A stretch of DNA of 18,120 nucleotides from Candidatus Aminicenantes bacterium UBA876. GTDB taxonomy: Bacteria; Acidobacteriota; Aminicenantia; UBA2199. Made by a program: the position numbers and the translations under genes. The notes under the pieces were generated by a model. The model did not search any database. It had not been told where the DNA came from and saw only the letters and a program-made list of their open reading frames with translations. Shown in pieces: positions 1-7,135 of the stretch (position 1 is its first letter; each line of letters begins with the position of its first letter). The stretch covers positions 53,072-71,191 of the forward strand of contig DBFQ01000019.1 of assembly GCA_002294665.1 (NCBI GenBank), given 5' to 3'.

Positions 1-23
1 CTCTCCAACTCTCCAACTTTATC

Positions 24-1091
24 CTATTTGTTAAAACGAAAATGGACGATTTCTCCGTCCTGAACCGGGTAGTCTTTGCCTTCCAGGCGCAGTTTTCCCG
101 CTTCTTTGGCCTGGGGGAATCCTCCGGCGGACAGGAAATCGTTCCACGGGATCACTTCGGCGCGGATGAATCCCTGTTGAATGTCGCTGTGGATTTTCCC
201 CGCCGCAACCCAGGCGGAATCTCCGCGGCAAATGGTCCAAGCGCGTGTTTCGTCATGCCCCACCGTAAAGAAGGACGCCAGGTTCATGAGTTCATAACTG
301 GTCTGGATGAAGGTGTCGCGGATGTAATGATAATCAGCCAGTCCGTATTCAGATTGGAATAGGGCGCGTTCCTCCGCATCAAGTTCCAGTAATTCCGTTT
401 CCAGGCGGCCGCAAAAAACCTGTACGGTCCGGCGCCGTTCGGGAGGGCAGGCCAGCTTCTGGAAGCTGCGGTAATTGTCCTCGTCGGCGTTGATCAAGTG
501 GATCAGTGGCTTCTGGGATAGAAATGCGAAGCCGCGGAGCCGCGATTCTTCGATCTCCGTCAGGTTGAATTCTCTCAAAGGATGGCCGGCTTCAAGGTGA
601 GCCTGCAGGCGCAGGGTGAGGTCGAGTTCCTCTTTCAACTCACGGGATCCTGTGCGCCGCATTTCGGCGGTCAGTTTTTCTCTGCGCTTGTCCAGGGAAA
701 TAAAATCGACTGTAATCAGCTCTGATTCCATTTGCGCGATATCTCTGGCGGGATCCACTTTTCCGGCAGGGTGGGGGATTTCGGCGTCGGTAAAACCGCG
801 AACAATATGCACCAATCCGTCTCCACGCCGGAGGATGTCCACGAATGTGCTGTTTTTTATTTCTCCGTAACCCATCGATCCGGTATCCAGGTATTCAATC
901 TTGGCGAACACGGGCGGCGTTTCAAAGTAGGCGGCCAGGCTTTCGAGCCGTGAATCCGGCACATCAACCACCGCCTTGTGCAATTCATTGTGCGATGAAG
1001 AGAATTTCGAAACGATTTCACGTTGCCGGGTCAACAGGTTGAATAATATTGTTTTGCCTGTCTTGGGATAGCCGAAGATGGTGAGTATCAT
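24..1091 (-). CDS. ychF: Divergent YchF/DUF933-family GTPase (355 aa)
   Basis: YchF-type P-loop ATPase/GTPase of the OBG family, known to associate with ribosomes and stress responses. The C-terminal TGS-like (DUF933) part is strongly conserved: residues 272-290 (SFFTVGHDETRAWTICRG), RAEVI near 310-314, and AKEAGKLRLEGKDYPVQDGE at 328-347 all match the family. The N-terminal G domain is drifted. The P-loop is GYPKTGKT (residues 7-14) instead of the family's GLPNVGKS. The G3 region is DTGS (69-72) where DIAGL is usual, and the segment normally rich in Gly after it is shortened. The specificity motif NADE (201-204) fits the NxxE type. Length is close to the usual 363 aa. The ATG lies 5 bases after a TATACT -10 box, so the mRNA may be leaderless. 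The gene sits 43 bp behind the LysE-type gene. Family is secure; whether this is the main YchF or a paralogue is open. Confidence 0.88.
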   Translation of the reverse strand: MILTIFGYPKTGKTILFNLLTRQREIVSKFSSSHNELHKAVVDVPDSRLESLAAYFETPPVFAKIEYLDTGSMGYGEIKNSTFVDILRRGDGLVHIVRGFTDAEIPHPAGKVDPARDIAQMESELITVDFISLDKRREKLTAEMRRTGSRELKEELDLTLRLQAHLEAGHPLREFNLTEIEESRLRGFAFLSQKPLIHLINADEDNYRSFQKLACPPERRRTVQVFCGRLETELLELDAEERALFQSEYGLADYHYIRDTFIQTSYELMNLASFFTVGHDETRAWTICRGDSAWVAAGKIHSDIQQGFIRAEVIPWNDFLSAGGFPQAKEAGKLRLEGKDYPVQDGEIVHFRFNK

Positions 1092-1096
1092 ACTTC

Positions 1097-1125
1097 AGTA
1101 TAGCGGAAAATCCCTGTAGGGACAA
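1097..1125 (-). promoter_or_regulatory. Promoter for the ychF-like gene
   Basis: On the minus strand TTGTCC (1120-1125) and TATACT (1097-1102) are separated by exactly 17 bp. The -10 box ends 5 bases before the ATG at 1091, so transcription would begin at or next to the start codon. There is no Shine-Dalgarno sequence in the gap. The -35 box lies inside an inverted repeat (1119-1132). Inferred by eye. Confidence 0.45.
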
Positions 1126-1134
1126 GTGTCCCGG

Positions 1135-1821
1135 CTATCGAGCCAGGGAACTGATGTGGAAACTGTTGCCGTTGAAAAAGAACAATTCGATGGAATGGTA
1201 GAAAAAATAGACGGAAAAGCCCAGCAGCAAAAATCCCAGAAAGCGGATGATTCTGCGTGTACGCCCCGGAGAAAAAAATGACTGCATGCGTCTGGCGATA
1301 AACACGATCAGCGAGAAGTAGGTCAGGGCTCCAGCCGTGACCACGATGAAAAACAGCACTTCGTAGCGCAATTCCATGGGAATATAGACTTTTACCCGGC
1401 GCAGAAAGGAAAGGCTGACCATCCAGGAGACAATCCCCAGGGGGTTAACCAGGACCATGGTCAGTCCCTTGAGTACGGCCCAGCGTTTGCGGCGGATTTT
1501 GGTAACCAGTTCTTCTTCTTTTTTTTCAATGAAACGTGCGTCTTTCAGCGCGATAAAACCCAGCACTGCGGTGATGACGGTGGTGAACAGGAAAAATGAC
1601 GCTTCCATGTAGCGCGAGGACATGAAAGGCGATATGCCGAAAAAGGCGCAAGTGGCCCAGACGGCGTCGCCGATGGATGCCCCCGCGGCTATGCTGACCG
1701 CTTGAATGTGGTGCTTTTTCAACGCCGTGTGCAGGATTTCCAGATTGACCGGCCCGATGGGGATGCAGAGGAGAAAAGATATGAAAAAACTGGCTACGTA
1801 AAAGAGGGCGATCGAAATCAT
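1135..1821 (-). CDS. LysE/RhtB-family amino-acid exporter (228 aa)
   Basis: Integral inner-membrane protein of the LysE/RhtB/ArgO translocator family, which exports amino acids or related small molecules. The family mark is the first helix ending in CIPIGPVNLEIL (residues 19-30). It is followed by a small-residue helix with GASIGDAVWA (47-56) and the mid-protein NP motif in LVNPLG (124-129). About six hydrophobic segments are visible, roughly at 4-22, 44-62, 73-92, 115-137, 155-176 and 191-210, with a charged loop at 95-114. The frame stays open up to a TTG at 1857. The ATG at 1821 is preferred because it starts just before the first helix and lies 8 bases after an extended -10 promoter; the TTG falls inside the -35 box. 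The substrate cannot be told from the sequence. The ychF-like gene follows 43 bp downstream on the same strand. Confidence 0.85.
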   Translation of the reverse strand: MISIALFYVASFFISFLLCIPIGPVNLEILHTALKKHHIQAVSIAAGASIGDAVWATCAFFGISPFMSSRYMEASFFLFTTVITAVLGFIALKDARFIEKKEEELVTKIRRKRWAVLKGLTMVLVNPLGIVSWMVSLSFLRRVKVYIPMELRYEVLFFIVVTAGALTYFSLIVFIARRMQSFFSPGRTRRIIRFLGFLLLGFSVYFFYHSIELFFFNGNSFHISSLAR

Positions 1822-1829
1822 GAAACGTG

Positions 1830-1857
1830 ATTCTAGCAAATGAAGGCAAAAAGTCAA
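1830..1857 (-). promoter_or_regulatory. Extended -10 promoter for the LysE-family gene
   Basis: Reading the minus strand, TTGACT (1852-1857) is followed after 16 bp by TAGAAT (1830-1835). The TAGAAT is preceded by TGC, giving an extended -10 element. Only 8 bases separate the -10 box from the ATG at 1821, so the transcript would be leaderless or nearly so. No Shine-Dalgarno sequence is present. This is one of the best promoter matches in the window. Confidence 0.55.
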
Positions 1858-1895
1858 CCTGCCGCCTGCGAAGTGGCCGGCGGAAGCAAGAGAAA

Positions 1896-1981
1896 TGCCG
1901 GGAGCGGGAATCGAACCCGCACAGGGATTGCTCCCCGAGGGATTTTAAGTCCCTTGCGTCTGCCAGTTCCGCCATCCCGGC
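1896..1981 (-). tRNA. tRNA-Leu (anticodon UAA)
   Basis: An 86-nt class II tRNA with a complete cloverleaf. The acceptor stem GCCGGGA/TCCCGGC is perfect, with discriminator A at 1896. The anticodon stem AGGGA/TCCCT encloses loop CTTAAAA, so the anticodon is UAA (complement of bases 1945-1947) and reads UUA/UUG leucine codons. The long variable arm folds as GGGA-GCAA-TCCC, as expected for tRNA-Leu. The T arm is GCGGG-TTCGATT-CCCGC. CCA is not encoded; TTTCT follows the discriminator, so CCA must be added after transcription. The gene stands alone between the LysE-family gene and thiC, transcribed away from thiC. Confidence 0.97.
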
Positions 1982-1991
1982 ACATCGCCAC

Positions 1992-2019
1992 TGTATCACA
2001 AGCGGTTGAACGGATTCAA
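1992..2019 (-). promoter_or_regulatory. Candidate promoter for tRNA-Leu
   Basis: On the minus strand TTGAAT (2014-2019) and GATACA (1992-1997) are 16 bp apart. The -10 box is preceded by TTGT. The predicted start is about 4 bases before the mature tRNA 5' end at 1981. An inverted repeat TTGAA-N4-TTCAA (2006-2019) overlaps the -35 box. The match is moderate; the position relative to the tRNA is the main support. Confidence 0.35.
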
Positions 2020-2075
2020 GTGAGAATTCTCTCAAGGCCCCTGTCGGCGGGGAATCCGGCTGTGTCCCGGTGCTC

Positions 2076-2104
2076 TTGATTTGCCCGGGTAAATAGGCTA
2101 CACT
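2076..2104 (+). promoter_or_regulatory. Candidate promoter for the thiC operon
   Basis: TTGATT (2076-2081) and TACACT (2099-2104) are separated by 17 bp, with the palindrome CCCGGG in the spacer. The predicted start near 2111 leaves a leader of only about 12 bases before the thiC ATG. That is too short for a TPP riboswitch, and none of its conserved elements is visible between 1982 and 2122. Confidence 0.4.
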
Positions 2105-2122
2105 GCACAAAAAGGCAACAAC

Positions 2123-3397
2123 ATGACGCAATTGGAACAAGCTCGGCAGAAAAAAATCACCCCTCAGATGATTCGCGTCGCGGAACGCGAAGGCCTGGAA
2201 GTGGAGTACATTGTCACTGAGCTGGCGGCAGGCCGGATCGTGATCCCGGCCAATCGCATGCACGCGCACCTGGATCCGATTGGAATCGGTAAAGGGTTGA
2301 GAACCAAGATAAACGCCAATATCGGAACATCCAGGGATTTCCCCACCGTTGAAGCGGAACTGGAAAAACTGCGCATGGTCATCAGTTACCGGGCCGATAC
2401 GGTCATGGATCTTTCCACCGGTGGTGATATCACGGCGATCCGCAGGAAATTACTGGCCCAATGTCCCATTCCCTTCGGCAATGTGCCCGTGTATGAGATG
2501 GTGGTTGACTCCAATCGCAGGCAGATTCCTTTTGTGGAAATGGATGCCGAGGGAATGCTCGCTTATATCCGCAGCCAGGCCGAGGACGGCGTGGATTACA
2601 TGACGGTTCACGCCGGATTGACCCTGAGAGCGGTGGAATTTCTGCGCAATCAGGGTCGAACGGCAAATATCGTTTCCAGGGGCGGATCATTGATGACGGG
2701 CTGGATGCTGCACAATGGCAGGGAAAATCCTTTTTTCGAGCGATTCGACGACATATTGCGAATCGCCGCGGAGTACGATGTCACGCTCTCGCTGGGAGAC
2801 GGCCTGCGTCCCGGCTGCCTGGCCGACGGGACGGATCGAGCCCAGGTGGAAGAGTTGATCACACTTGGAGATCTGGTCCGGCGCTGCCGTCAGGCCGGAG
2901 TGCAGGTCATGGTGGAAGGTCCGGGTCATCTGCCTCTGGACCAGGTTGAGACCAACATCCGTCTGCAGAAATCACTTTGTGACGAAGCTCCCTTCTATGT
3001 TCTGGGTCCGCTTGTCACGGATGTCGCTCCCGGGTACGACCATATCACCGCCGCCATCGGCGGAGCCGTGGCCGCTGCCGCCGGAGCTGATTTCCTGTGC
3101 TACGTCACACCCGCGGAGCACTTGGGTCTCCCGGGAGAGGACGATGTGCGCATGGGGATCATGGCGGCGAGGATTGCCGCGCATTCTGGTGACATTTCCA
3201 AGCATTTGCCCGGCGCCGCTGATTGGGACCATCGCATGGGGATGGCCAGGCGCAATCTCGATTGGGCCATGCAGGAGCAACTGGCAATGGACCCGATGCA
3301 GTTCCGCCGGGTGCGAGCGGCCCGGGGAACGGCGACGGACGCCTGTTCCATGTGCGGAGATTACTGCGTGTATAAAATTCTGGAAGGCAAGCTCTGA
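2123..3397 (+). CDS. thiC: Phosphomethylpyrimidine synthase ThiC, short form (424 aa)
   Basis: Radical-SAM enzyme that rearranges 5-aminoimidazole ribotide into HMP phosphate, the pyrimidine half of thiamine, in the cytoplasm. Conserved blocks in order: IVIPAN (39-44), KINANIGTS (62-70), MDLSTGGDI (95-103), DYMTVHAG (158-165), VSRGGS (184-189), SLGDGLRPG (223-231), VMVEGPGH (262-269), TDVAPGYDHIT (299-309) and CYVTPAEHLGLP (326-337). The C-terminal Fe4S4 cysteines are C408, C411 and C415 (CX2CX3C); long ThiC proteins usually show CX2CX4C. It lacks the N-terminal extension of the roughly 600-aa proteobacterial form. The paralogue BzaF (5-hydroxybenzimidazole synthase) is the alternative, but SLGDGLRPG and TDVAPGYDHIT favour ThiC. 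Its TGA shares one base with the ATG of the next gene. No other thi genes are in the window. Confidence 0.93.
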   Translation: MTQLEQARQKKITPQMIRVAEREGLEVEYIVTELAAGRIVIPANRMHAHLDPIGIGKGLRTKINANIGTSRDFPTVEAELEKLRMVISYRADTVMDLSTGGDITAIRRKLLAQCPIPFGNVPVYEMVVDSNRRQIPFVEMDAEGMLAYIRSQAEDGVDYMTVHAGLTLRAVEFLRNQGRTANIVSRGGSLMTGWMLHNGRENPFFERFDDILRIAAEYDVTLSLGDGLRPGCLADGTDRAQVEELITLGDLVRRCRQAGVQVMVEGPGHLPLDQVETNIRLQKSLCDEAPFYVLGPLVTDVAPGYDHITAAIGGAVAAAAGADFLCYVTPAEHLGLPGEDDVRMGIMAARIAAHSGDISKHLPGAADWDHRMGMARRNLDWAMQEQLAMDPMQFRRVRAARGTATDACSMCGDYCVYKILEGKL

Positions 3398-4242
3398 TGA
3401 GTGATTTTTCGTTTACCTGCTACGGTGTGCGCGGAAGCTATCCGGTAGCCGGCGCGGAGTTTTTGAAATACGGGGGCAATACTTCATGCCTGCTCTGTTC
3501 CACTCCTGATACCAACCTGATTCTGGACGCCGGTACCGGCATCATCAATCTGGGCAGGCAACTTCTCGCCGGTCGCAACACGGACCGGGAGATTCACATT
3601 TTCATTTCACATTATCACATGGACCATATCCAGGGGCTGCCGTTTTTCCTTCCCCTTTATGAACCCGGCTGCCGCGTGGTGATCCATGCCCCGCCCAATC
3701 CGGATTCCGACGGCGGTTCTCCGCTCATCCACCTGTTTTCTTCCCCGCTTTCGCCGATCGGCTGGGAATCGATCAAGGCTGATGTGGAATTTTGCGGACT
3801 CAAAGCGGGAAACGTTGTTCCCCTGTCAAAAACCACCCGCGTGGAAACGGCATTCTCCGCCACCCATCCTCGCGATGGGATCTGGCTATTCCGCGTCGGC
3901 GTCAACGAAAGCAGCCTGGTCTACGCCACCGACGTCGAATTTCCCCTGGGAATGGATGCCGGAATTCAACGGATGTGTCGTGAAACCGATGTGCTGGTGC
4001 ACGACGCGCAATACCTGGATAACGAATATTTCGATACTTCCCGCCCAAGGAAGGGTTTCGGCCACAGCACCGTTTCCATGGCCGCACGCGACGCTGTCGC
4101 TCTGGATGCGGCCAGGCTGTTTTTGTTTCACTACGATCCGGGACATACCGACGAGATCCTGGAATCGAACCTGGAGCATTGCCGGACTCAATTTCCTTCA
4201 TCTTTTCTGGCCAGGGAAAATCAATGTATCGAGATTGGTTAA
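3397..4242 (+). CDS. MBL-fold metallo-hydrolase (281 aa)
   Basis: Metallo-beta-lactamase-fold protein, presumably a cytoplasmic dinuclear-zinc hydrolase. The N-terminus [11 protein letters not shown] (9-19) and YGGNTSC (25-31) belong to a broad bacterial MBL group related to cyclic-nucleotide phosphodiesterases and tRNase Z-like enzymes. Metal ligands visible are HYHMDH (72-77, the HxHxDH motif), H157 in ATHPRDG, D179 in YATDVE, and H223 in GHST or H245/H250 near the end. Length and motifs look complete. The start overlaps the thiC stop by one base (TGATG), which suggests translational coupling. yebC begins 13 bases after its stop. The substrate is unknown; a role in thiamine metabolism is possible only by association. 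Family call is secure, specific function is not. Confidence 0.88.
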   Translation: MSDFSFTCYGVRGSYPVAGAEFLKYGGNTSCLLCSTPDTNLILDAGTGIINLGRQLLAGRNTDREIHIFISHYHMDHIQGLPFFLPLYEPGCRVVIHAPPNPDSDGGSPLIHLFSSPLSPIGWESIKADVEFCGLKAGNVVPLSKTTRVETAFSATHPRDGIWLFRVGVNESSLVYATDVEFPLGMDAGIQRMCRETDVLVHDAQYLDNEYFDTSRPRKGFGHSTVSMAARDAVALDAARLFLFHYDPGHTDEILESNLEHCRTQFPSSFLARENQCIEIG

Positions 4243-4255
4243 AAGGAGCGTAAGC

Positions 4256-5011
4256 ATGTCAGGTCATTCTAAATGGGCTTCCATTAAACACAAGAAAGCC
4301 GCTACGGATGCCAAACGGGGCAAGACTTTTACCCGTTACATCAAGGAAATCACCGTGGCTGCGCGCATGGGTGGGGGGGATCCCGAAAGCAATCCGCGTT
4401 TGCGCCATGCTGTGGATGGAGCGCGGGCGGTCAATATGCCCAACGACAACATCAAAAAGGCGATCATGCGCGGAACCGGGGAACTGGAAGGCGTCACTTA
4501 CGAGGAGATCACGTATGAAGGCTATGGCCCGGGGGGCGCGGCCATTCTCGTGGAAACCCTCACCGACAACAAGAATCGTACTGTAGCGGAAGTGCGGCAT
4601 ACTTTTGACAAGTACGGCGGAAAATTCGGCGAGTCCGGGTGCGTGGCATGGATGTTCAGCCGTACCGGCCTGATCGAAGTTTCGCGGGATGCTGCGGATG
4701 AGGATGTGCTCATGGAAGTGGCCCTGGAAAACGGGGCCGAGGATTTGCGCAGCGAGGATGATGTGTTTGAAGTGATTACTCCCGTCAAAGAATTCGACGT
4801 GGTGCGTGACGCTATTGAAAAGGCGGGGATTCCGGTAGCCAGTGCCGAAATTTCCATGCTGCCGTCGACAACGGTCAAGCTCGAAGGCAAGCACGCGCAG
4901 CAGATGCTGCGTTTGGCCGAAAAACTGGAAGACCTGGACGACGTACAGAATGTGTGGTCCAATTTCGATATCGACGAAACCGAGATGGAAGAGTATCAGT
5001 CCGGTTCATGA
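4256..5011 (+). CDS. yebC: YebC/PmpR-family DNA-binding/translation regulator (251 aa)
   Basis: YebC/TACO1-family protein. Members act as DNA-binding transcriptional regulators (PmpR type), and some help ribosomes through proline stretches. The N-terminal signature [19 protein letters not shown] opens the protein. Other conserved blocks are [54 protein letters not shown], and the acidic C-terminal part ending [17 protein letters not shown]. Length matches the usual 246-250 aa. The frame is open far upstream into the MBL gene, but the start is fixed at 4256 by the conserved N-terminus and the Shine-Dalgarno sequence AAAAGGAG at 4241-4248. Its TGA overlaps the ruvC ATG (ATGA). A yebC-ruvC-ruvA-ruvB order is common in bacteria. 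Confidence 0.97.
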   Translation: MSGHSKWASIKHKKAATDAKRGKTFTRYIKEITVAARMGGGDPESNPRLRHAVDGARAVNMPNDNIKKAIMRGTGELEGVTYEEITYEGYGPGGAAILVETLTDNKNRTVAEVRHTFDKYGGKFGESGCVAWMFSRTGLIEVSRDAADEDVLMEVALENGAEDLRSEDDVFEVITPVKEFDVVRDAIEKAGIPVASAEISMLPSTTVKLEGKHAQQMLRLAEKLEDLDDVQNVWSNFDIDETEMEEYQSGS

Positions 5012-5523
5012 TCGTTATCGGATGTGACCCCGGTTCCAGGCGTTTCGGCCTGGCGGTTCTCGAGGATCGGGAAGGAACGATCCGCATGTTACACAGCGAG
5101 ACCATATCATTGCTGCATGCCGATCTTCAACAACGCATGCATACTTTGTGGCACAAACTGGAAGCGATACTGCCGCGCTTCCCCTTGGATGCTTCCGCTC
5201 TCGAAGAAGGCTTTCTGGGTGTCAACGCGCGTTCTCAGAATGTGCTGGCTCAGGTCCGGGGCCTGGTCATGGCGTCCATGATCCATCACTCGATTCCGCT
5301 TACATTGTATTCACCCCGCACGGTCAAGCAGGCGGTCAGCGGTAACGGCAACGCGGCCAAGGATCAGGTACAACGCGTGATGGAGCGGCTGTTGAATCTG
5401 GCCGGGGGAGTTTACGGAGAGGATGAGACGGATGCCATGGCCGTGGCGTATTGCCACCTGTTAAGCCGTCCCCGTGGCCATGCATCGGGCGAGCGGCGGT
5501 TGATGCCGGGGAGACGCTCATGA
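5008..5523 (+). CDS. ruvC: Holliday junction resolvase RuvC (171 aa)
   Basis: Endonuclease that cuts four-way DNA junctions symmetrically after RuvAB branch migration. The RNase H-like fold is shown by [14 protein letters not shown] (4-17). Catalytic acids are D7, E66 (in ALEEGFLG), and D139 and D142 (in [14 protein letters not shown]). The conserved [15 protein letters not shown] (107-121) is the DNA-binding region. Length is normal for the family. The start is chosen at the ATG that overlaps the yebC stop (ATGA at 5008-5011); upstream in-frame starts lie inside yebC and precede the conserved N-terminus. The stop overlaps the ruvA ATG. The C-terminal tail after 152 is basic and short. Confidence 0.97.
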   Translation: MIVIGCDPGSRRFGLAVLEDREGTIRMLHSETISLLHADLQQRMHTLWHKLEAILPRFPLDASALEEGFLGVNARSQNVLAQVRGLVMASMIHHSIPLTLYSPRTVKQAVSGNGNAAKDQVQRVMERLLNLAGGVYGEDETDAMAVAYCHLLSRPRGHASGERRLMPGRRS

Positions 5524-6113
5524 TTACCGGGGTAAAAGGACGAATCCGGGACAGCGAACCCGGAAAAATTTCCGTTGAAACCTCGTCCGGACTGATTGTT
5601 CGCGCGTTGGTGCCGGTTTCCGCTTTTCCGGAATTCGCGCCGGGAGAGGATGTGGAGCTGTTTACCACCCTGCGCCTGAAAGATGACATTTTTCAGTTAT
5701 ATGGGTTCTTGTCACGGGGGCAGCGCAGCTGGTTCGAAGAACTGACCGCGATATCCGGTATCGGGGGAAAAACGGCTTTGGCCTTGATATCCGCCTTTTC
5801 CGACGAAGAGTTGGCGGAAATGGTTGAAGCCGGTGATTTCATGCGTTTGAGCAGTGTGCCCGGGATCGGCAGGAAAACCGCTCAACGCGTGGTGCTGGAA
5901 ATGAGCGGACGGCTGGGGCGTTTCGGGGAGACGGATTTCAAAGCCCGGGGTTCCGATGTCGAGAACGACCTGGTGTCGGGGCTGGTCAACCTGGGGTTTT
6001 CCGCCCGGGCGGCCCGGGACGCGGTGCGAAAAGTGCTCCCACCTCCGGGTGACAGCGAGCAATCGTTCAACGTATTGTTGAAGCAGGCCCTGAAACGGAT
6101 CAGCAGACAATGA
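5520..6113 (+). CDS. ruvA: Holliday junction branch-migration protein RuvA (197 aa)
   Basis: Tetrameric protein that binds the four-way junction and loads RuvB. Domain I is an OB fold, MITGVKGRI up to about residue 63, ending in [10 protein letters not shown]. Domain II has two helix-hairpin-helix motifs, [10 protein letters not shown] (78-87) and [16 protein letters not shown] (113-128). A linker of about 20 residues leads to domain III (147-195), which contacts RuvB and includes [11 protein letters not shown]. The ATG at 5520 overlaps the ruvC stop as ATGA; an upstream in-frame ATG lies inside ruvC and does not fit the conserved N-terminus. The stop overlaps the ruvB ATG in the same way, so ruvC, ruvA and ruvB are probably translated together. 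Confidence 0.97.
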   Translation: MITGVKGRIRDSEPGKISVETSSGLIVRALVPVSAFPEFAPGEDVELFTTLRLKDDIFQLYGFLSRGQRSWFEELTAISGIGGKTALALISAFSDEELAEMVEAGDFMRLSSVPGIGRKTAQRVVLEMSGRLGRFGETDFKARGSDVENDLVSGLVNLGFSARAARDAVRKVLPPPGDSEQSFNVLLKQALKRISRQ

Positions 6114-7129
6114 ATCCAGAAAACAGCGTGGAAGAAGGACTTCTCGACAACACGTTGCGTCCCCGACAGGTGGATGAATTCATCGGCCAGAGACGCAAAC
6201 TCGATAACCTGATCACCTATATCCGCGGCGCCCGGGAACGCAATGAACCTTTGGACCATGTGCTTCTTTACGGCCCTCCGGGTTTGGGGAAGACGACCCT
6301 GGCGCATATTATTGCCAGGGAGATGGGAGTGGAGCTGCGCAAGACATCGGGTCCGGTGCTGGAGCGCAAGGGGGATCTGACCGCGATTCTGACCGATATT
6401 GAGCCGCATGGGGTTTTGTTTATCGACGAGATCCACCGTTTGCGCACGTCCATGGAGGAGATTCTCTACCGGGCCATGGAGGATTACCAGGTGGACGTGA
6501 TCATCGGCCAGGGGGTGGGGGCCCGCAATGTAGCGCTTGACCTGAACCCTTTTACCCTGGTGGGAGCGACCACCCGTGCCGGTCTGCTCTCTTCGCCCCT
6601 GCGTGATCGATTCGGTATTCTCCTGCACCTGGATTTTTATGCAACCGGCGACATGGTCCGCCTGATCCGGCGCAGCGCCGGGATACTGGGAGTGGAAATC
6701 ACGGAAGCGGCCGTGCGCAGCATTGCCGCGCGCTCCCGGGGAACGCCACGGGTGGCCAATAAACTATTGCGCCGGGTACGCGACTTTGCTCAGGTCGAGG
6801 CCAGTGGGAGCATTGACGACAAAGTCGCCGAGATGGCTTTCTCAGCGCTGGGTGTCGATGAAGAAGGATTTGACGAAATCGATCGTCGCATCATCCATGT
6901 GGTGATCGACAAATTCTCCGGCGGTCCGGTGGGTTTGTCGACACTGGCTACCGCGGTCATGGAAGAAAAGGATACAATCGAAGATGTGTATGAGCCGTTT
7001 CTGATTCGCCAGGGATTCCTGAAAATCACCCCCAGGGGACGTGTCGCCACGGAAAAGGCATACATGCATTTCAAGCGGGACAAAGAGAAAAGCAGCGGAT
7101 CGCTTTTCAAGGGGAAAGAGCAGGGGTAA
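6110..7129 (+). CDS. ruvB: Holliday junction DNA helicase RuvB (339 aa)
   Basis: Hexameric AAA+ motor that drives branch migration with RuvA. Seen in order: [12 protein letters not shown] (17-27), Walker A GPPGLGKT (55-62), Walker B DEIH (106-109), sensor 1 GATTR (152-156), and the arginine-finger region PLRDRFG (163-169). Sensor 2 lies around [20 protein letters not shown]. The C-terminal winged helix contains [10 protein letters not shown] and [21 protein letters not shown]. Length is typical. The ATG overlaps the ruvA stop (ATGA, 6110-6113). The gene for a UbiA-type prenyltransferase starts 6 bases after the stop. Confidence 0.98.
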   Translation: MNPENSVEEGLLDNTLRPRQVDEFIGQRRKLDNLITYIRGARERNEPLDHVLLYGPPGLGKTTLAHIIAREMGVELRKTSGPVLERKGDLTAILTDIEPHGVLFIDEIHRLRTSMEEILYRAMEDYQVDVIIGQGVGARNVALDLNPFTLVGATTRAGLLSSPLRDRFGILLHLDFYATGDMVRLIRRSAGILGVEITEAAVRSIAARSRGTPRVANKLLRRVRDFAQVEASGSIDDKVAEMAFSALGVDEEGFDEIDRRIIHVVIDKFSGGPVGLSTLATAVMEEKDTIEDVYEPFLIRQGFLKITPRGRVATEKAYMHFKRDKEKSSGSLFKGKEQG

Positions 7130-7135
7130 AAAGGG

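Noticed and set aside
1848..1883. Possible terminator downstream of tRNA-Leu (CCGCC/GGCGG hairpin, then TTTTT, on the minus strand)
   Set aside because: The stem is only 5 bp with a 12-base loop, and the T-run starts about 9 bases after it. The same bases form the -35 region of the LysE-gene promoter, so the T-run is better explained that way.
1526..2269. Minus-strand open frame of about 247 codons
   Set aside because: It runs through the tRNA-Leu gene, the intergenic region and parts of the LysE-family gene and thiC. The translation resembles no family.
2123..3397. BzaF (5-hydroxybenzimidazole synthase) instead of ThiC
   Set aside because: The blocks SLGDGLRPG and TDVAPGYDHIT follow the ThiC pattern as I recall it, and no cobamide genes are nearby. 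Kept only as an alternative.
3686..4255. N-terminal extension of yebC through the MBL gene (frame open from 3686)
   Set aside because: The extension lies inside the MBL-fold gene, has no family resemblance, and YebC has its conserved N-terminus and a Shine-Dalgarno at 4256.
4259..4894. Minus-strand open frame of about 211 codons
   Set aside because: It is fully antisense to yebC, whose plus-strand product is clearly conserved.
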